From assembly GCA_040386595.1 (NCBI GenBank), contig JAZKFE010000141.1, forward strand, positions 1-64,000: a stretch of DNA of 64,000 bases. Direction: 5' to 3'. A program made the translations under genes and the position numbers. Position 1 is the first letter of the stretch; every line of letters starts with the position of its first letter. Origin of the DNA: JAKFVC01 sp040386595. Its GTDB lineage: Bacteria; Planctomycetota; Planctomycetia; Planctomycetales; Planctomycetaceae. Positions 7,705 to 14,512 of this stretch are shown piece after piece. The notes below the pieces were generated by a model. It was not told the origin of the DNA. It saw nothing but the letters and a program-made list of their open reading frames with translations, and searched no databases.

Positions 7705-8586
7705 TTGCTGCGCTATCTTGCAATCTTGTTGCTGGCAACGTCTCCCGTTTGGGCGGATGATCCTGCGCCGGTCGAGCCGCTCAAGCCGATCCCGGCTGTG
7801 GTGCCGAAGATTGTTTTTCCATTGCTGCCAACCCCCGACAGGGTGCCGGTCTCTCCCGCACCTCCTGCCGATTCCGATGCGGTGCCTACTCTGGCGTATG
7901 GACAAATCTACGTTGTCCAGTCGGAATCTGATTTCATTCTCTTGGCCAGTCCTCAGAAACTCGTGACCATCACGCGCACTGCGGGGCCAATTAACGTCCG
8001 TGGCGTTTTTGCTGACGGTAACGGCAAAAGCGAGATGCGGACATATCAAGGGCCGTATGTCCTGTTCGTGGACGCTCTGGAGAATGTCTCAGGGCGGCTC
8101 GAATTAATCGCGATACCCGTTGGGGTGCAGGAAGAGTCGGCGGTGACGCGGCAGCGAGTCGACATTGGCGCCGGTCCTCGTCCACCGCCCGAGCCCGGTC
8201 CAGTGGTTCCGACTCCCGAGCCGAACCCGCCGACCCCCGCCCCAACGGGATTTCGCGTCCTCTTTATTTATAACTCGATCGCCAATCTGAGTCGCGAACA
8301 ATACCACACGTTGCACTCGACGGCGATCACCGCTTACCTCAATTCCCACTGCATTAAAGGGGGGCCCGAGGACAAGCAAGAGTGGCGGAAGTGGCCCTTG
8401 AATCCCACGATCCTGCCGACGGAATCGAAGACGATTGTGGATCTCTGGAACACCGTGGATAAGTCGAAAATTGCAGACAAATTGCCGCAATTGGTGATCG
8501 CCGTCAATGGGCAGGCCCAGACCTATCCGCTGCCCGCGACCGAGGCCGAAACGCTGGCGTTGCTAAAGTCGAAAGGGGGTGAGTAA
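7705..8586 (+). CDS. Exported proline-rich hypothetical protein
   Basis: A 293-residue protein starting from TTG with a clear signal peptide (LRYLAILLLATSPVWA|DDP). Residues 20-60 are proline-rich, residues 70-150 look like a beta domain (AYGQIYVVQSESDFILLAS), then a second proline linker (PPPEPGPVVPTPEPNPPTP), then a 110-residue C-terminal domain (FRVLFIYNSIANLSREQYHT). That domain resembles exported planctomycete proteins found beside the papain-like protease, but no function is known. Its stop shares one base with the next start (TAATG), so the two are coupled. Confidence 0.68.
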   Translation: MLRYLAILLLATSPVWADDPAPVEPLKPIPAVVPKIVFPLLPTPDRVPVSPAPPADSDAVPTLAYGQIYVVQSESDFILLASPQKLVTITRTAGPINVRGVFADGNGKSEMRTYQGPYVLFVDALENVSGRLELIAIPVGVQEESAVTRQRVDIGAGPRPPPEPGPVVPTPEPNPPTPAPTGFRVLFIYNSIANLSREQYHTLHSTAITAYLNSHCIKGGPEDKQEWRKWPLNPTILPTESKTIVDLWNTVDKSKIADKLPQLVIAVNGQAQTYPLPATEAETLALLKSKGGE

Positions 8587-9389
8587 TGGCCGAATCCAAA
8601 CTGTATCCGGGCGAGCAGATCATTGATGATTCCACCCCCGACAGCCACTTCGACCTGACCCCCGACGGCATGTCCAAGGGTTATCAGGGGATGTTCCGCA
8701 GCCAGCAAAGTGCCGACGAATTGACGGTGCCGTTCCCCGCGGAATTGCTCATCCCGCAGTCTGACTGGCAGGGGTGGATCGAAGAGACGGAGGCGCGGAA
8801 GTCGCGAGTTTCGGACCTGGTGACCCAAGCAGGTTTGCCGTGTAAGGATCAAGCGAGCACTAACTTTTGCTGGGCGAATGCCCCCGTGCATCTCTTAGAG
8901 GTGTCTCGGGTCATCCAGAATCAGACGATGGTGATCCTGTCGCCGGCTTCTGTCGCCTGTCCCATTAACAACTTTCGGAATCAGGGGGGCTGGGGCGAGG
9001 ATGCCTTGCGGCAACTGATTACCGATGGTGCCGTGCCGGTGTCCAAGTGGCCCGCGAATGCCATCCAGAAGCAGTACTACACCGAGGCCAATATCGCCTT
9101 GGCGAAGAGCTATCGGGCCGCCGAATGGTGGAACCTGCGGCCGAAAAATATCAACGAACATATCTCGTGTTTGCTACGCCGCATCCCCGTGGCCGTGGGC
9201 CTGAACTATTGGGGCCATGAAGTCTCGGATTATGAGGCGGTCTGGGTGAACGGCAAGATCGGCGTGCGATTCAGAAACAGTTGGACCATGAACTGGCCGA
9301 CGCAAGGTGCGGGCGGTTACAGCATTCGGCAAGGGAATAAGTTGCCTGCCGATGACGCTGTGGCCATTCGTACCGGGACGGCATCCTGA
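8586..9389 (+). CDS. Papain-like cysteine protease (C1-type)
   Basis: A 267-residue protein. Seen: CKDQASTNFCWANAPVHLLE, where the Gln and Cys correspond to the oxyanion Gln and catalytic Cys of peptidase family C1; LSPASVAC and GGWGEDALRQLITDGAVP, the usual papain helix and GG(W/Y) segment; GHEVSDYEAVWVNGK with the catalytic His; and FRNSWTMNWPTQGAGGYSI with the catalytic Asn. There is no long propeptide and no signal peptide. Such proteases recur in planctomycete phage-like blocks. Possible roles are processing of virion proteins or acting in host lysis beside the holin; neither is shown. Confidence 0.85.
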   Translation: MAESKLYPGEQIIDDSTPDSHFDLTPDGMSKGYQGMFRSQQSADELTVPFPAELLIPQSDWQGWIEETEARKSRVSDLVTQAGLPCKDQASTNFCWANAPVHLLEVSRVIQNQTMVILSPASVACPINNFRNQGGWGEDALRQLITDGAVPVSKWPANAIQKQYYTEANIALAKSYRAAEWWNLRPKNINEHISCLLRRIPVAVGLNYWGHEVSDYEAVWVNGKIGVRFRNSWTMNWPTQGAGGYSIRQGNKLPADDAVAIRTGTAS

Positions 9390-9390
9390 A

Positions 9391-10128
9391 ATGAGGGCCC
9401 CCGACATGCGACGTAAATTCATTATCGATTCCATCATGTTTGTACTCGCCGCGATGATTGTGATCGTGGTGCTGCTGGTGGCGTCGACGTCGGCGAATGC
9501 TGAAGGGGGCTTTACGGTCACCGCAGGCACGGTCTCGGGGACGAATACGTCGGGCGGCGGTTATACGATTACTTATGAGAACCCCTGGTATCCCCCTAAG
9601 CCCCAGCCCAAACCGAAGCCGAAAGTTCAGGCTCTGGCGGATGTCGATCAACGGCCGATCGTGTATCGCCTGACCGCCAGTTGGTGTGGACCGTGCCAGG
9701 CGTTGAGTGCCTACCTGACTAAAGCGGTTCGCGACAAGCTGCCGTTTCAGATCATCGACTGGAATGTGGACACTCAAGGCTGGATGGGAGCCTCGTCCAT
9801 CCCCGCATTTTGGTGGAAGGCTCCTCGCGGCAATCTGCGTTGCCCTTGGAGCAATGTGGAAAATTTAGTAGCCACCTGGAAGGCGAGCCAGGCGCCCGTT
9901 GTTAAGGCCGGCGCCAAATCAGACGCGCAGGCCGCCGCAGACAACTATCAGCCGGGATGGACCTGGCCGGGAGACCTGCGGCAGCACTTACACGCCACGC
10001 ATGGGATTGGTGAGGCCTCGCAACTCACACAGGACCAGGCCGAACAACTGCATGATGCCTTGCATCAAGGGTACTCGGCGGAACAGATCCGGCGTTATGC
10101 CATCAAACGCAACTTGATTCAGAAATAA
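9391..10128 (+). CDS. Membrane-anchored thioredoxin-fold protein
   Basis: About 245 residues. An N-terminal transmembrane anchor (IIDSIMFVLAAMIVIVVLLVA), a glycine/threonine-rich stretch, a PKPQPKPKPK linker, then a thioredoxin-like domain with VYRLTASWCGPCQALSAYL (active-site WCGPC, Cys99 and Cys102 counted from 9391) and IPAFWW, the cis-Pro region. The C-terminal 70 residues (TWPGDLRQHLHATHG, LTQDQAEQLHDALH) are helical and may bind a partner. It is predicted to face the periplasm and exchange disulfides. ATG 9406 with GAGGG upstream is an equally good start. The gene lies between the protease and a tiny cysteine-rich exported protein, a plausible redox substrate. Confidence 0.8.
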   Translation: MRAPDMRRKFIIDSIMFVLAAMIVIVVLLVASTSANAEGGFTVTAGTVSGTNTSGGGYTITYENPWYPPKPQPKPKPKVQALADVDQRPIVYRLTASWCGPCQALSAYLTKAVRDKLPFQIIDWNVDTQGWMGASSIPAFWWKAPRGNLRCPWSNVENLVATWKASQAPVVKAGAKSDAQAAADNYQPGWTWPGDLRQHLHATHGIGEASQLTQDQAEQLHDALHQGYSAEQIRRYAIKRNLIQK

Positions 10129-10137
10129 GGTGTCGCC

Positions 10138-10299
10138 ATGAAGTGGATTCTCTCTTGCATCGTTGCCAGCCTGTTTAGTGCCGCATGGTTTGCGGTGGTC
10201 GCGGGGAGCAATTCGTCTAGCGGCGGGATCGCTCAAACCTGCCATTGTGGAGCTGGCTGCAAGTGCGAGGGCGACTGCTTCTGTGGGGCAAAACGATAA
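10138..10299 (+). CDS. Tiny exported cysteine-rich protein
   Basis: A 53-residue protein. The N-terminus (MKWILSCIVASLFSAAWFAVVAG) is a signal peptide or anchor. The rest ends TCHCGAGCKCEGDCFCGAKR, six cysteines spaced CxCxxxCxCxxxCxC, which recalls metallothioneins or a disulfide-knotted peptide. It starts 9 nt after the thioredoxin-fold gene, so the two are probably co-transcribed, and is followed by a terminator-like hairpin. The family is not recognised. Confidence 0.65.
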   Translation: MKWILSCIVASLFSAAWFAVVAGSNSSSGGIAQTCHCGAGCKCEGDCFCGAKR

Positions 10300-10334
10300 A
10301 CGCTGCCGGTACGTTTGAACTTCGCTACCGTAGC

Positions 10335-10369
10335 GGGCAGCCTTGGTGACGAATCAGGGCTGCCATTTT
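10335..10369 (+). terminator. Terminator-like hairpin
   Basis: GGGCAGCC pairs with GGGCTGCC (one mismatch) around a 12-nt loop and is followed by ATTTTA. It probably marks the end of the lysis/export group of genes. Confidence 0.5.
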
Positions 10370-10385
10370 ACATGTAGGTGAGATT

Positions 10386-10649
10386 ATGGATTCAGTGCCG
10401 ATGTGTGCGGTGGTGGGCTGGCATTGTCCAGTGTGCAGATCGACCAATCTCGTGGTGTTAGAGCCGGAGTTGTTAAGTGATGAGGGGTGCGAAGAGGCAT
10501 ACCGTCAGCACCACGAATTGGAAGAATGGGCCGAGTTGCCAGAGGGCTGGCGAGACTCATTTGACGTGTCGGTGTTGCCGGAACGGGTCACGTGTCGCAA
10601 GTGCCGTGGCCAATTCGTCACTCGTCATGAAGGGACGGAAAACCCATGA
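10386..10649 (+). CDS. Zinc-ribbon hypothetical protein
   Basis: An 87-residue acidic protein with HCPVCRSTN near the N-terminus and VTCRKCRGQF near the C-terminus, a widely split CxxC...CxxC zinc ribbon with an acidic insert (CEEAYRQHHELEEWAELPEGW) between the knuckles. This architecture is common in small phage proteins of unknown function. It overlaps the next gene by 4 nt (ATGA). Confidence 0.65.
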   Translation: MDSVPMCAVVGWHCPVCRSTNLVVLEPELLSDEGCEEAYRQHHELEEWAELPEGWRDSFDVSVLPERVTCRKCRGQFVTRHEGTENP

Positions 10650-11032
10650 AGTGGCATACCACGAGTTGGCCAGAATTGGCCGCCGAATTAGAACGAATCG
10701 AAAGGGAACAGATGAGCAAGCCTCGGGTTGAGGAACAAGTGCCCGTTGTGGCTGTAGAACAGCCCGCGGCCGCTGTCGGCGCGCGATGTTGTGGGCACTG
10801 CAAGAGGCTCGCGGCCGATGCGAATCATCGGACCAATCAGCATGAACTCGATCTCGAGACGATTCGCGAACTGTCGAAGCGGATCGCTCAGTTGGAGCAA
10901 GAAGCCCGAGTCGACGCGCAGACCAAGGTGGCTTTGCAGCAGGAGATTGAGCGGCTGAAGTGCAATGCTCGGTATTGTGATCCCGCCGCCGCGTCGGGTG
11001 TCGACACGTCCGTCATTTATAACCAACACTAG
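10646..11032 (+). CDS. Coiled-coil hypothetical protein
   Basis: A 128-residue protein with no recognised family. Residues 5-30 (WPELAAELERIEREQMSK) and 70-110 (ETIRELSKRIAQLEQEARVD and following) have heptad-like leucines, suggesting coiled coils. Between them lies CCGHCKR, and another CNARYC follows, giving possible metal ligands. It is coupled to the upstream zinc-ribbon gene by a 4-nt overlap. Confidence 0.6.
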   Translation: MKWHTTSWPELAAELERIEREQMSKPRVEEQVPVVAVEQPAAAVGARCCGHCKRLAADANHRTNQHELDLETIRELSKRIAQLEQEARVDAQTKVALQQEIERLKCNARYCDPAAASGVDTSVIYNQH

Positions 11033-11092
11033 CCGACTGGGGACTCATTAGTTGAGTTCATACTAGTTGAGTCCCAAAGGGGGGATAAGAAG

Positions 11093-11515
11093 ATGGCATC
11101 GTTCAACAAGATCAACGTGTTTGTCGAGAATCTCGCGGAAAAGAAGCATGATTTAGGAGCCGATACGCTCAAGGTCATGCTGACGAACTCGGCCCCCATT
11201 GCGACGAATTCGGTGAAGGGTGACCTCACTGATATCAGCGCGGGCAACGGCTACACGGCGGGTGGCACAGCGATCACCGTGACGGCCAGTTCGCAGACAT
11301 CGGGCACTTATAAACTGGTCGGTGATGACGTGGTCTTCACGGCCTCGGGTGCCGTCGGCCCGTTCCGGTATGCGGTGATTTATAACGACACGCAGTCCTC
11401 TCCGGCGAAGCCTCTGATCGGCTGGTACGACTACGGCTCATCGATCTCGCTGGCGAATGGTGAGACCTTCACTGTGGACTTTGACCAGTCCGGCGGCATC
11501 CTGACTCTCGCCTAA
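11093..11515 (+). CDS. Phage structural-like protein
   Basis: A 140-residue beta-rich protein: FNKINVFVENLAEKKHDLG, then LKVMLTNSAPIATNSVK, DISAGNGYTAGG, and AVGPFRYAVIYNDTQ followed by LIGWYDYGSSISLANGET. This pattern is widespread among phage virion or head-decoration proteins of unknown exact role, where a short domain with a VMLTN strand and a final DF-rich strand recurs. GGGG is placed before the ATG. It opens the structural portion of the + strand block. Confidence 0.72.
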   Translation: MASFNKINVFVENLAEKKHDLGADTLKVMLTNSAPIATNSVKGDLTDISAGNGYTAGGTAITVTASSQTSGTYKLVGDDVVFTASGAVGPFRYAVIYNDTQSSPAKPLIGWYDYGSSISLANGETFTVDFDQSGGILTLA

Positions 11516-11554
11516 CATTTCATCGAGCCATGGACGCTCACCAGGATTTTTCAA

Positions 11555-12028
11555 ATGCCAATGCGCACTGAAGAGGTTGTACGGGCCGAACTGTTGGCGG
11601 TTCGCGAAACGCGGCACGAGCAAGGGGACTCGATTTCCGAGAAGGCGTCTCGTGAGATCGGCGACCAGGCCAAGGATCTCATGGCCGAATTGAGCGACGT
11701 GCTTTCCGACGAGGCGAAAGCGTGCCCCGACTGCGGCGCCCGGCCACACGGGAACCACAAGCAGACTGCTCGTTATAAAGAGCAGTCCAATGGGGTATTA
11801 GTCCAAGAGGTCCCCGACATCTATGTAGTCCGCTGCTTAGGTTGCGGCCCAACGCGCACGATCGAGAGCGAAGTCGCCAGCGCCAACGGAGCAACGAAGA
11901 AGGTAACAACCAAGATCATCTACCCCTCATCAAAGGGCGAAACGATCACGGAAGCCGTCGCCGCATGGAACAACGGCGTACGGATTCAAACGCGAGAAAT
12001 TGCGACCGTTGCTGTTGAACAAGAGTAA
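11555..12028 (+). CDS. Zinc-ribbon protein with a Lar-like ending
   Basis: A 157-residue protein. The N-terminal 60 residues are helical and charged. Then ACPDCGARPHG and VVRCLGCGPT form a zinc ribbon, and the sequence ends in TITEAVAAWNNGV, recalling the A-I-x-A-W-N ending of the Lar restriction-alleviation family (CPFCG...CxxCG...AxxAWN). Lar proteins modulate type I restriction. The resemblance is to pattern only, and the N-terminal extension is not typical, so the assignment stays tentative. Confidence 0.5.
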   Translation: MPMRTEEVVRAELLAVRETRHEQGDSISEKASREIGDQAKDLMAELSDVLSDEAKACPDCGARPHGNHKQTARYKEQSNGVLVQEVPDIYVVRCLGCGPTRTIESEVASANGATKKVTTKIIYPSSKGETITEAVAAWNNGVRIQTREIATVAVEQE

Positions 12029-12058
12029 GACTCTAGGCCCTCTAATTGAGTGTGACTC

Positions 12059-12553
12059 ATGCCGGGAACGCCAACAACTATCACCTGGTGGAACAATCAC
12101 TTGGTGGGCAGTCAAGGTTCCGTGATTATTTCGGGCTGTCCGACGACTGGCGGCGTCGATTGGGGCTATTTGAACAGTACGTTCTTGCTGGATCTCGACA
12201 CAAGCTTCATCTACGACCCCAAGCAGATTCGATTCTTCAAAGTAGTATCGAGCAAGACGTTAGTGTTGGGGTTTAATGGTTTAGGAGCCCTGGAATATTT
12301 TTTTTATTCGGGAAGTGGTCTAACTGCTCCCAATTCCAGATCCGTTGCCAATGAATCTGCAGTTCTGGCTGATCTCACGTATGGATTCACTATGTTTTGG
12401 GACGGCACCTCATTTTCTGGCGGTGGACAAGACTGGTCCAATTTCTCGTTGCAGTGGCTGGGGACCGAAGTCGATGGTGTCGGCCCATCAAGTGGAACTA
12501 TAGGGCGGTCGCTCATTCACACTCAGGCCACTGCTCGGGCCTCATGCTGGTAA
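12059..12553 (+). CDS. Probable phage structural protein
   Basis: A 164-residue, glycine-, serine- and aromatic-rich protein of beta character (TTITWWNNHLVGSQGSVIIS, then LGFNGLGALEYFFYSGSG, then YGFTMFWDGTSFSGGGQDWS). No family is recognised. Composition, lack of a signal peptide and its place between other virion-like genes suggest a tail or fibre-associated protein. Confidence 0.6.
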   Translation: MPGTPTTITWWNNHLVGSQGSVIISGCPTTGGVDWGYLNSTFLLDLDTSFIYDPKQIRFFKVVSSKTLVLGFNGLGALEYFFYSGSGLTAPNSRSVANESAVLADLTYGFTMFWDGTSFSGGGQDWSNFSLQWLGTEVDGVGPSSGTIGRSLIHTQATARASCW

Positions 12554-12565
12554 GAAAGGTGTGCA

Positions 12566-13066
12566 ATGGCACTCTATAAGATTTTCAACGGGCCAATGCC
12601 GACAACCGCACCCTTTGGGGCTGTCACGACTGGCACGGCAATTAAGACATTGCTGCAGATTAAGCCGTTCAATGTCGTCAAGATCGTGGCTTGGGGTGTT
12701 AGTTTCGATGGCTCGGCTGCCGCGGCTGGCATTGAGTGCGAATTGATAGATACCGGAACGGTGTTTGGCACTGTGACCGCCTCCGTTGATGCGGATGTAT
12801 TCAAGTTCGGCGGTGGGGATGGAGCAGCGGCCAGCGTGGCAGGGTTAACGCTGGGGGCCTCCGCTACAGGTTATACCTGCACTTCGGAAGGGGCGATTAC
12901 AGCGGCGAAAGTGTTGGATGCTCAGTTCGTGCAGCCCACTGGGCCGTATGCTTGGGAGTTTAGCCTGGGGCGTGAGCCCGTGATTGTGATTGGCAACTGC
13001 TGTCGAATTCGGGTAAAGGCCGCGGCCGCGGTGAACGCGATTGCGTGGCTTTTGATCGAGGTGTAA
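12566..13066 (+). CDS. Probable phage structural protein
   Basis: A 166-residue alanine/glycine-rich beta protein (MALYKIFNGPMPTTAPFGAV, VVKIVAWGVSFDGSAAAAG, then PTGPYAWEFSLGREPVIVIG). It resembles short proteins found beside repeat-rich phage fibres, where a jelly-roll-like domain may decorate the particle. No named family. It starts 12 nt after the previous stop and is followed 3 nt later by the GTG of the first repeat protein. Confidence 0.62.
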   Translation: MALYKIFNGPMPTTAPFGAVTTGTAIKTLLQIKPFNVVKIVAWGVSFDGSAAAAGIECELIDTGTVFGTVTASVDADVFKFGGGDGAAASVAGLTLGASATGYTCTSEGAITAAKVLDAQFVQPTGPYAWEFSLGREPVIVIGNCCRIRVKAAAAVNAIAWLLIEV

Positions 13067-13069
13067 TCC

Positions 13070-14443
13070 GTGTCACGACTCGGTCGGGGGAGACCGCATC
13101 GGCCGACTATTACTCGGCCACTTGTTGGGGCTGCGGCGAATTCCTATTCGCTGTCCGCGTCGGCAGGTTCGTTTTCCCTCACCACTCCGGCCGCCTCGCT
13201 CGAATTCGGACATGTGGTATCAACCGCAACCGGGGCCATTTCTCTGACGGGGAACGATGCGACACCCAAAGCAACTCGTGCGGTCGTCGCGGGTGTCGGC
13301 TCATTCTCTGAGTCTGGATCCGATGTTAACTTTTTGAGAACACGATCTGGTGGTGCTGGCATTGGCTCCTATGCGTTGTCTGGCCCGGCTACAGGCGTGA
13401 TCGCAGCACTGAAGTTGAGCACTGGGACTGGAGAGATTTCTCTCGCTGGAACCGATGTCGCATTGAGGCGTGGATTGGTCGCGGTCGCGGTGGCGGTCGT
13501 TGGGTCTTTTACACAGAACGGGATCGTCGTCGTTTTGGCTCGAGGCCATGCGTTGCCCGCAAATGTTGGCGAGTTCTCGCTGGTCGGATCGGATGTCGGG
13601 TTCGCCCTGTGCCACTCACTTCCCGTTACCATGGGGGCACTCTCGCTCTCTGGGTTATCCGTTGGACTTTGTTCCGTTCGCAAACTGGGCGGCGACACCA
13701 GCCCATTTGAATTGACTGGCAGTGCTGCGACCCTTGGCCAGAGTTGCACGATGACCGCCGAGGTTGGAGATTTCGACTTGTCGGGCTCATCGGCAAATCT
13801 GATCGCGATTCGACTGCTGTCGACCGCTACAGGAGCCGTTTTTCAGGCGGGGAATTCTGCCACTCTCCGTCGTGCCGTGGCGACGGTGGGTGAGACGGGA
13901 ATCTTTTCTCTAGCAGCTCCAGCAATCGGTTTGAGGGCCACTCGGCGACTGGCGGTGAGTTACGGTGACTTCAACCTAACGGGAATCGTCGCGCGGCTGG
14001 CCCCAGCGAGAACGCTCGTCACGGCTCGCGGCAACTTTGCTCTAGCGGGTCGTGGCGCGAATTGGATGGCGATCCGTCGATTGAACGCCGAGGCGGCGTC
14101 CTTCGCGTTGGCCGGAAGTCTCGCGTCATTCGCCGCCCGCAAGATTGTGTTTGCGAGTCCCTCGCCGTTCAGCCTGACAGGCCGTGCTGCTCAAGTTCCG
14201 TATGCCCGACGAGTATTTGCCAGCATCAGCCCGTTTTCCTTGGGCGGGTTCGACGTCATCGCGCAGCCAGCAAGATGGGTCGTCCTCTCAAATGGTGCGT
14301 TCTGGATCACCGTCAACTCCGCCGACCTCTTCGCCGCGGTGGCGCTGCGTGACGGGCATCTGGAACGGATGGGATTTTCCTACACCGGAGCCAGAGCATT
14401 GGACTGGACCTATGTCGGATACAGAAGAACCGGAGTTTGGTGA
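13070..14443 (+). CDS. 22-residue-repeat fibre-like protein 1
   Basis: A 457-residue protein from a GTG start. Almost the whole chain is about 18 units of 22 residues with consensus G-x-F-S-L-x-G-x-x-A-x-L-x-x-x-R-x-L-x-A-x-x (for example GDFDLSGSSANLIAIRLLST and GNFALAGRGANWMAIRRLNA). One unit has 24 residues. The last 60 residues form a distinct cap (GAFWITVNSADLFAAVAL, then GFSYTGARALDWTYVGYRR), also seen in shorter form at the end of the next gene product. Such repeats are known from environmental phage fibre or tail-sheath-associated proteins. Inferred: an elongated host-contact fibre. No signal peptide. Confidence 0.72.
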   Translation: MSRLGRGRPHRPTITRPLVGAAANSYSLSASAGSFSLTTPAASLEFGHVVSTATGAISLTGNDATPKATRAVVAGVGSFSESGSDVNFLRTRSGGAGIGSYALSGPATGVIAALKLSTGTGEISLAGTDVALRRGLVAVAVAVVGSFTQNGIVVVLARGHALPANVGEFSLVGSDVGFALCHSLPVTMGALSLSGLSVGLCSVRKLGGDTSPFELTGSAATLGQSCTMTAEVGDFDLSGSSANLIAIRLLSTATGAVFQAGNSATLRRAVATVGETGIFSLAAPAIGLRATRRLAVSYGDFNLTGIVARLAPARTLVTARGNFALAGRGANWMAIRRLNAEAASFALAGSLASFAARKIVFASPSPFSLTGRAAQVPYARRVFASISPFSLGGFDVIAQPARWVVLSNGAFWITVNSADLFAAVALRDGHLERMGFSYTGARALDWTYVGYRRTGVW

Positions 14444-14512
14444 TGTTTTCTTGATCAGGACGGATTGGTACAGTGTGCGTAGGTGAAGTTCCTTTTGCAC
14501 ACTGGAGACGAG

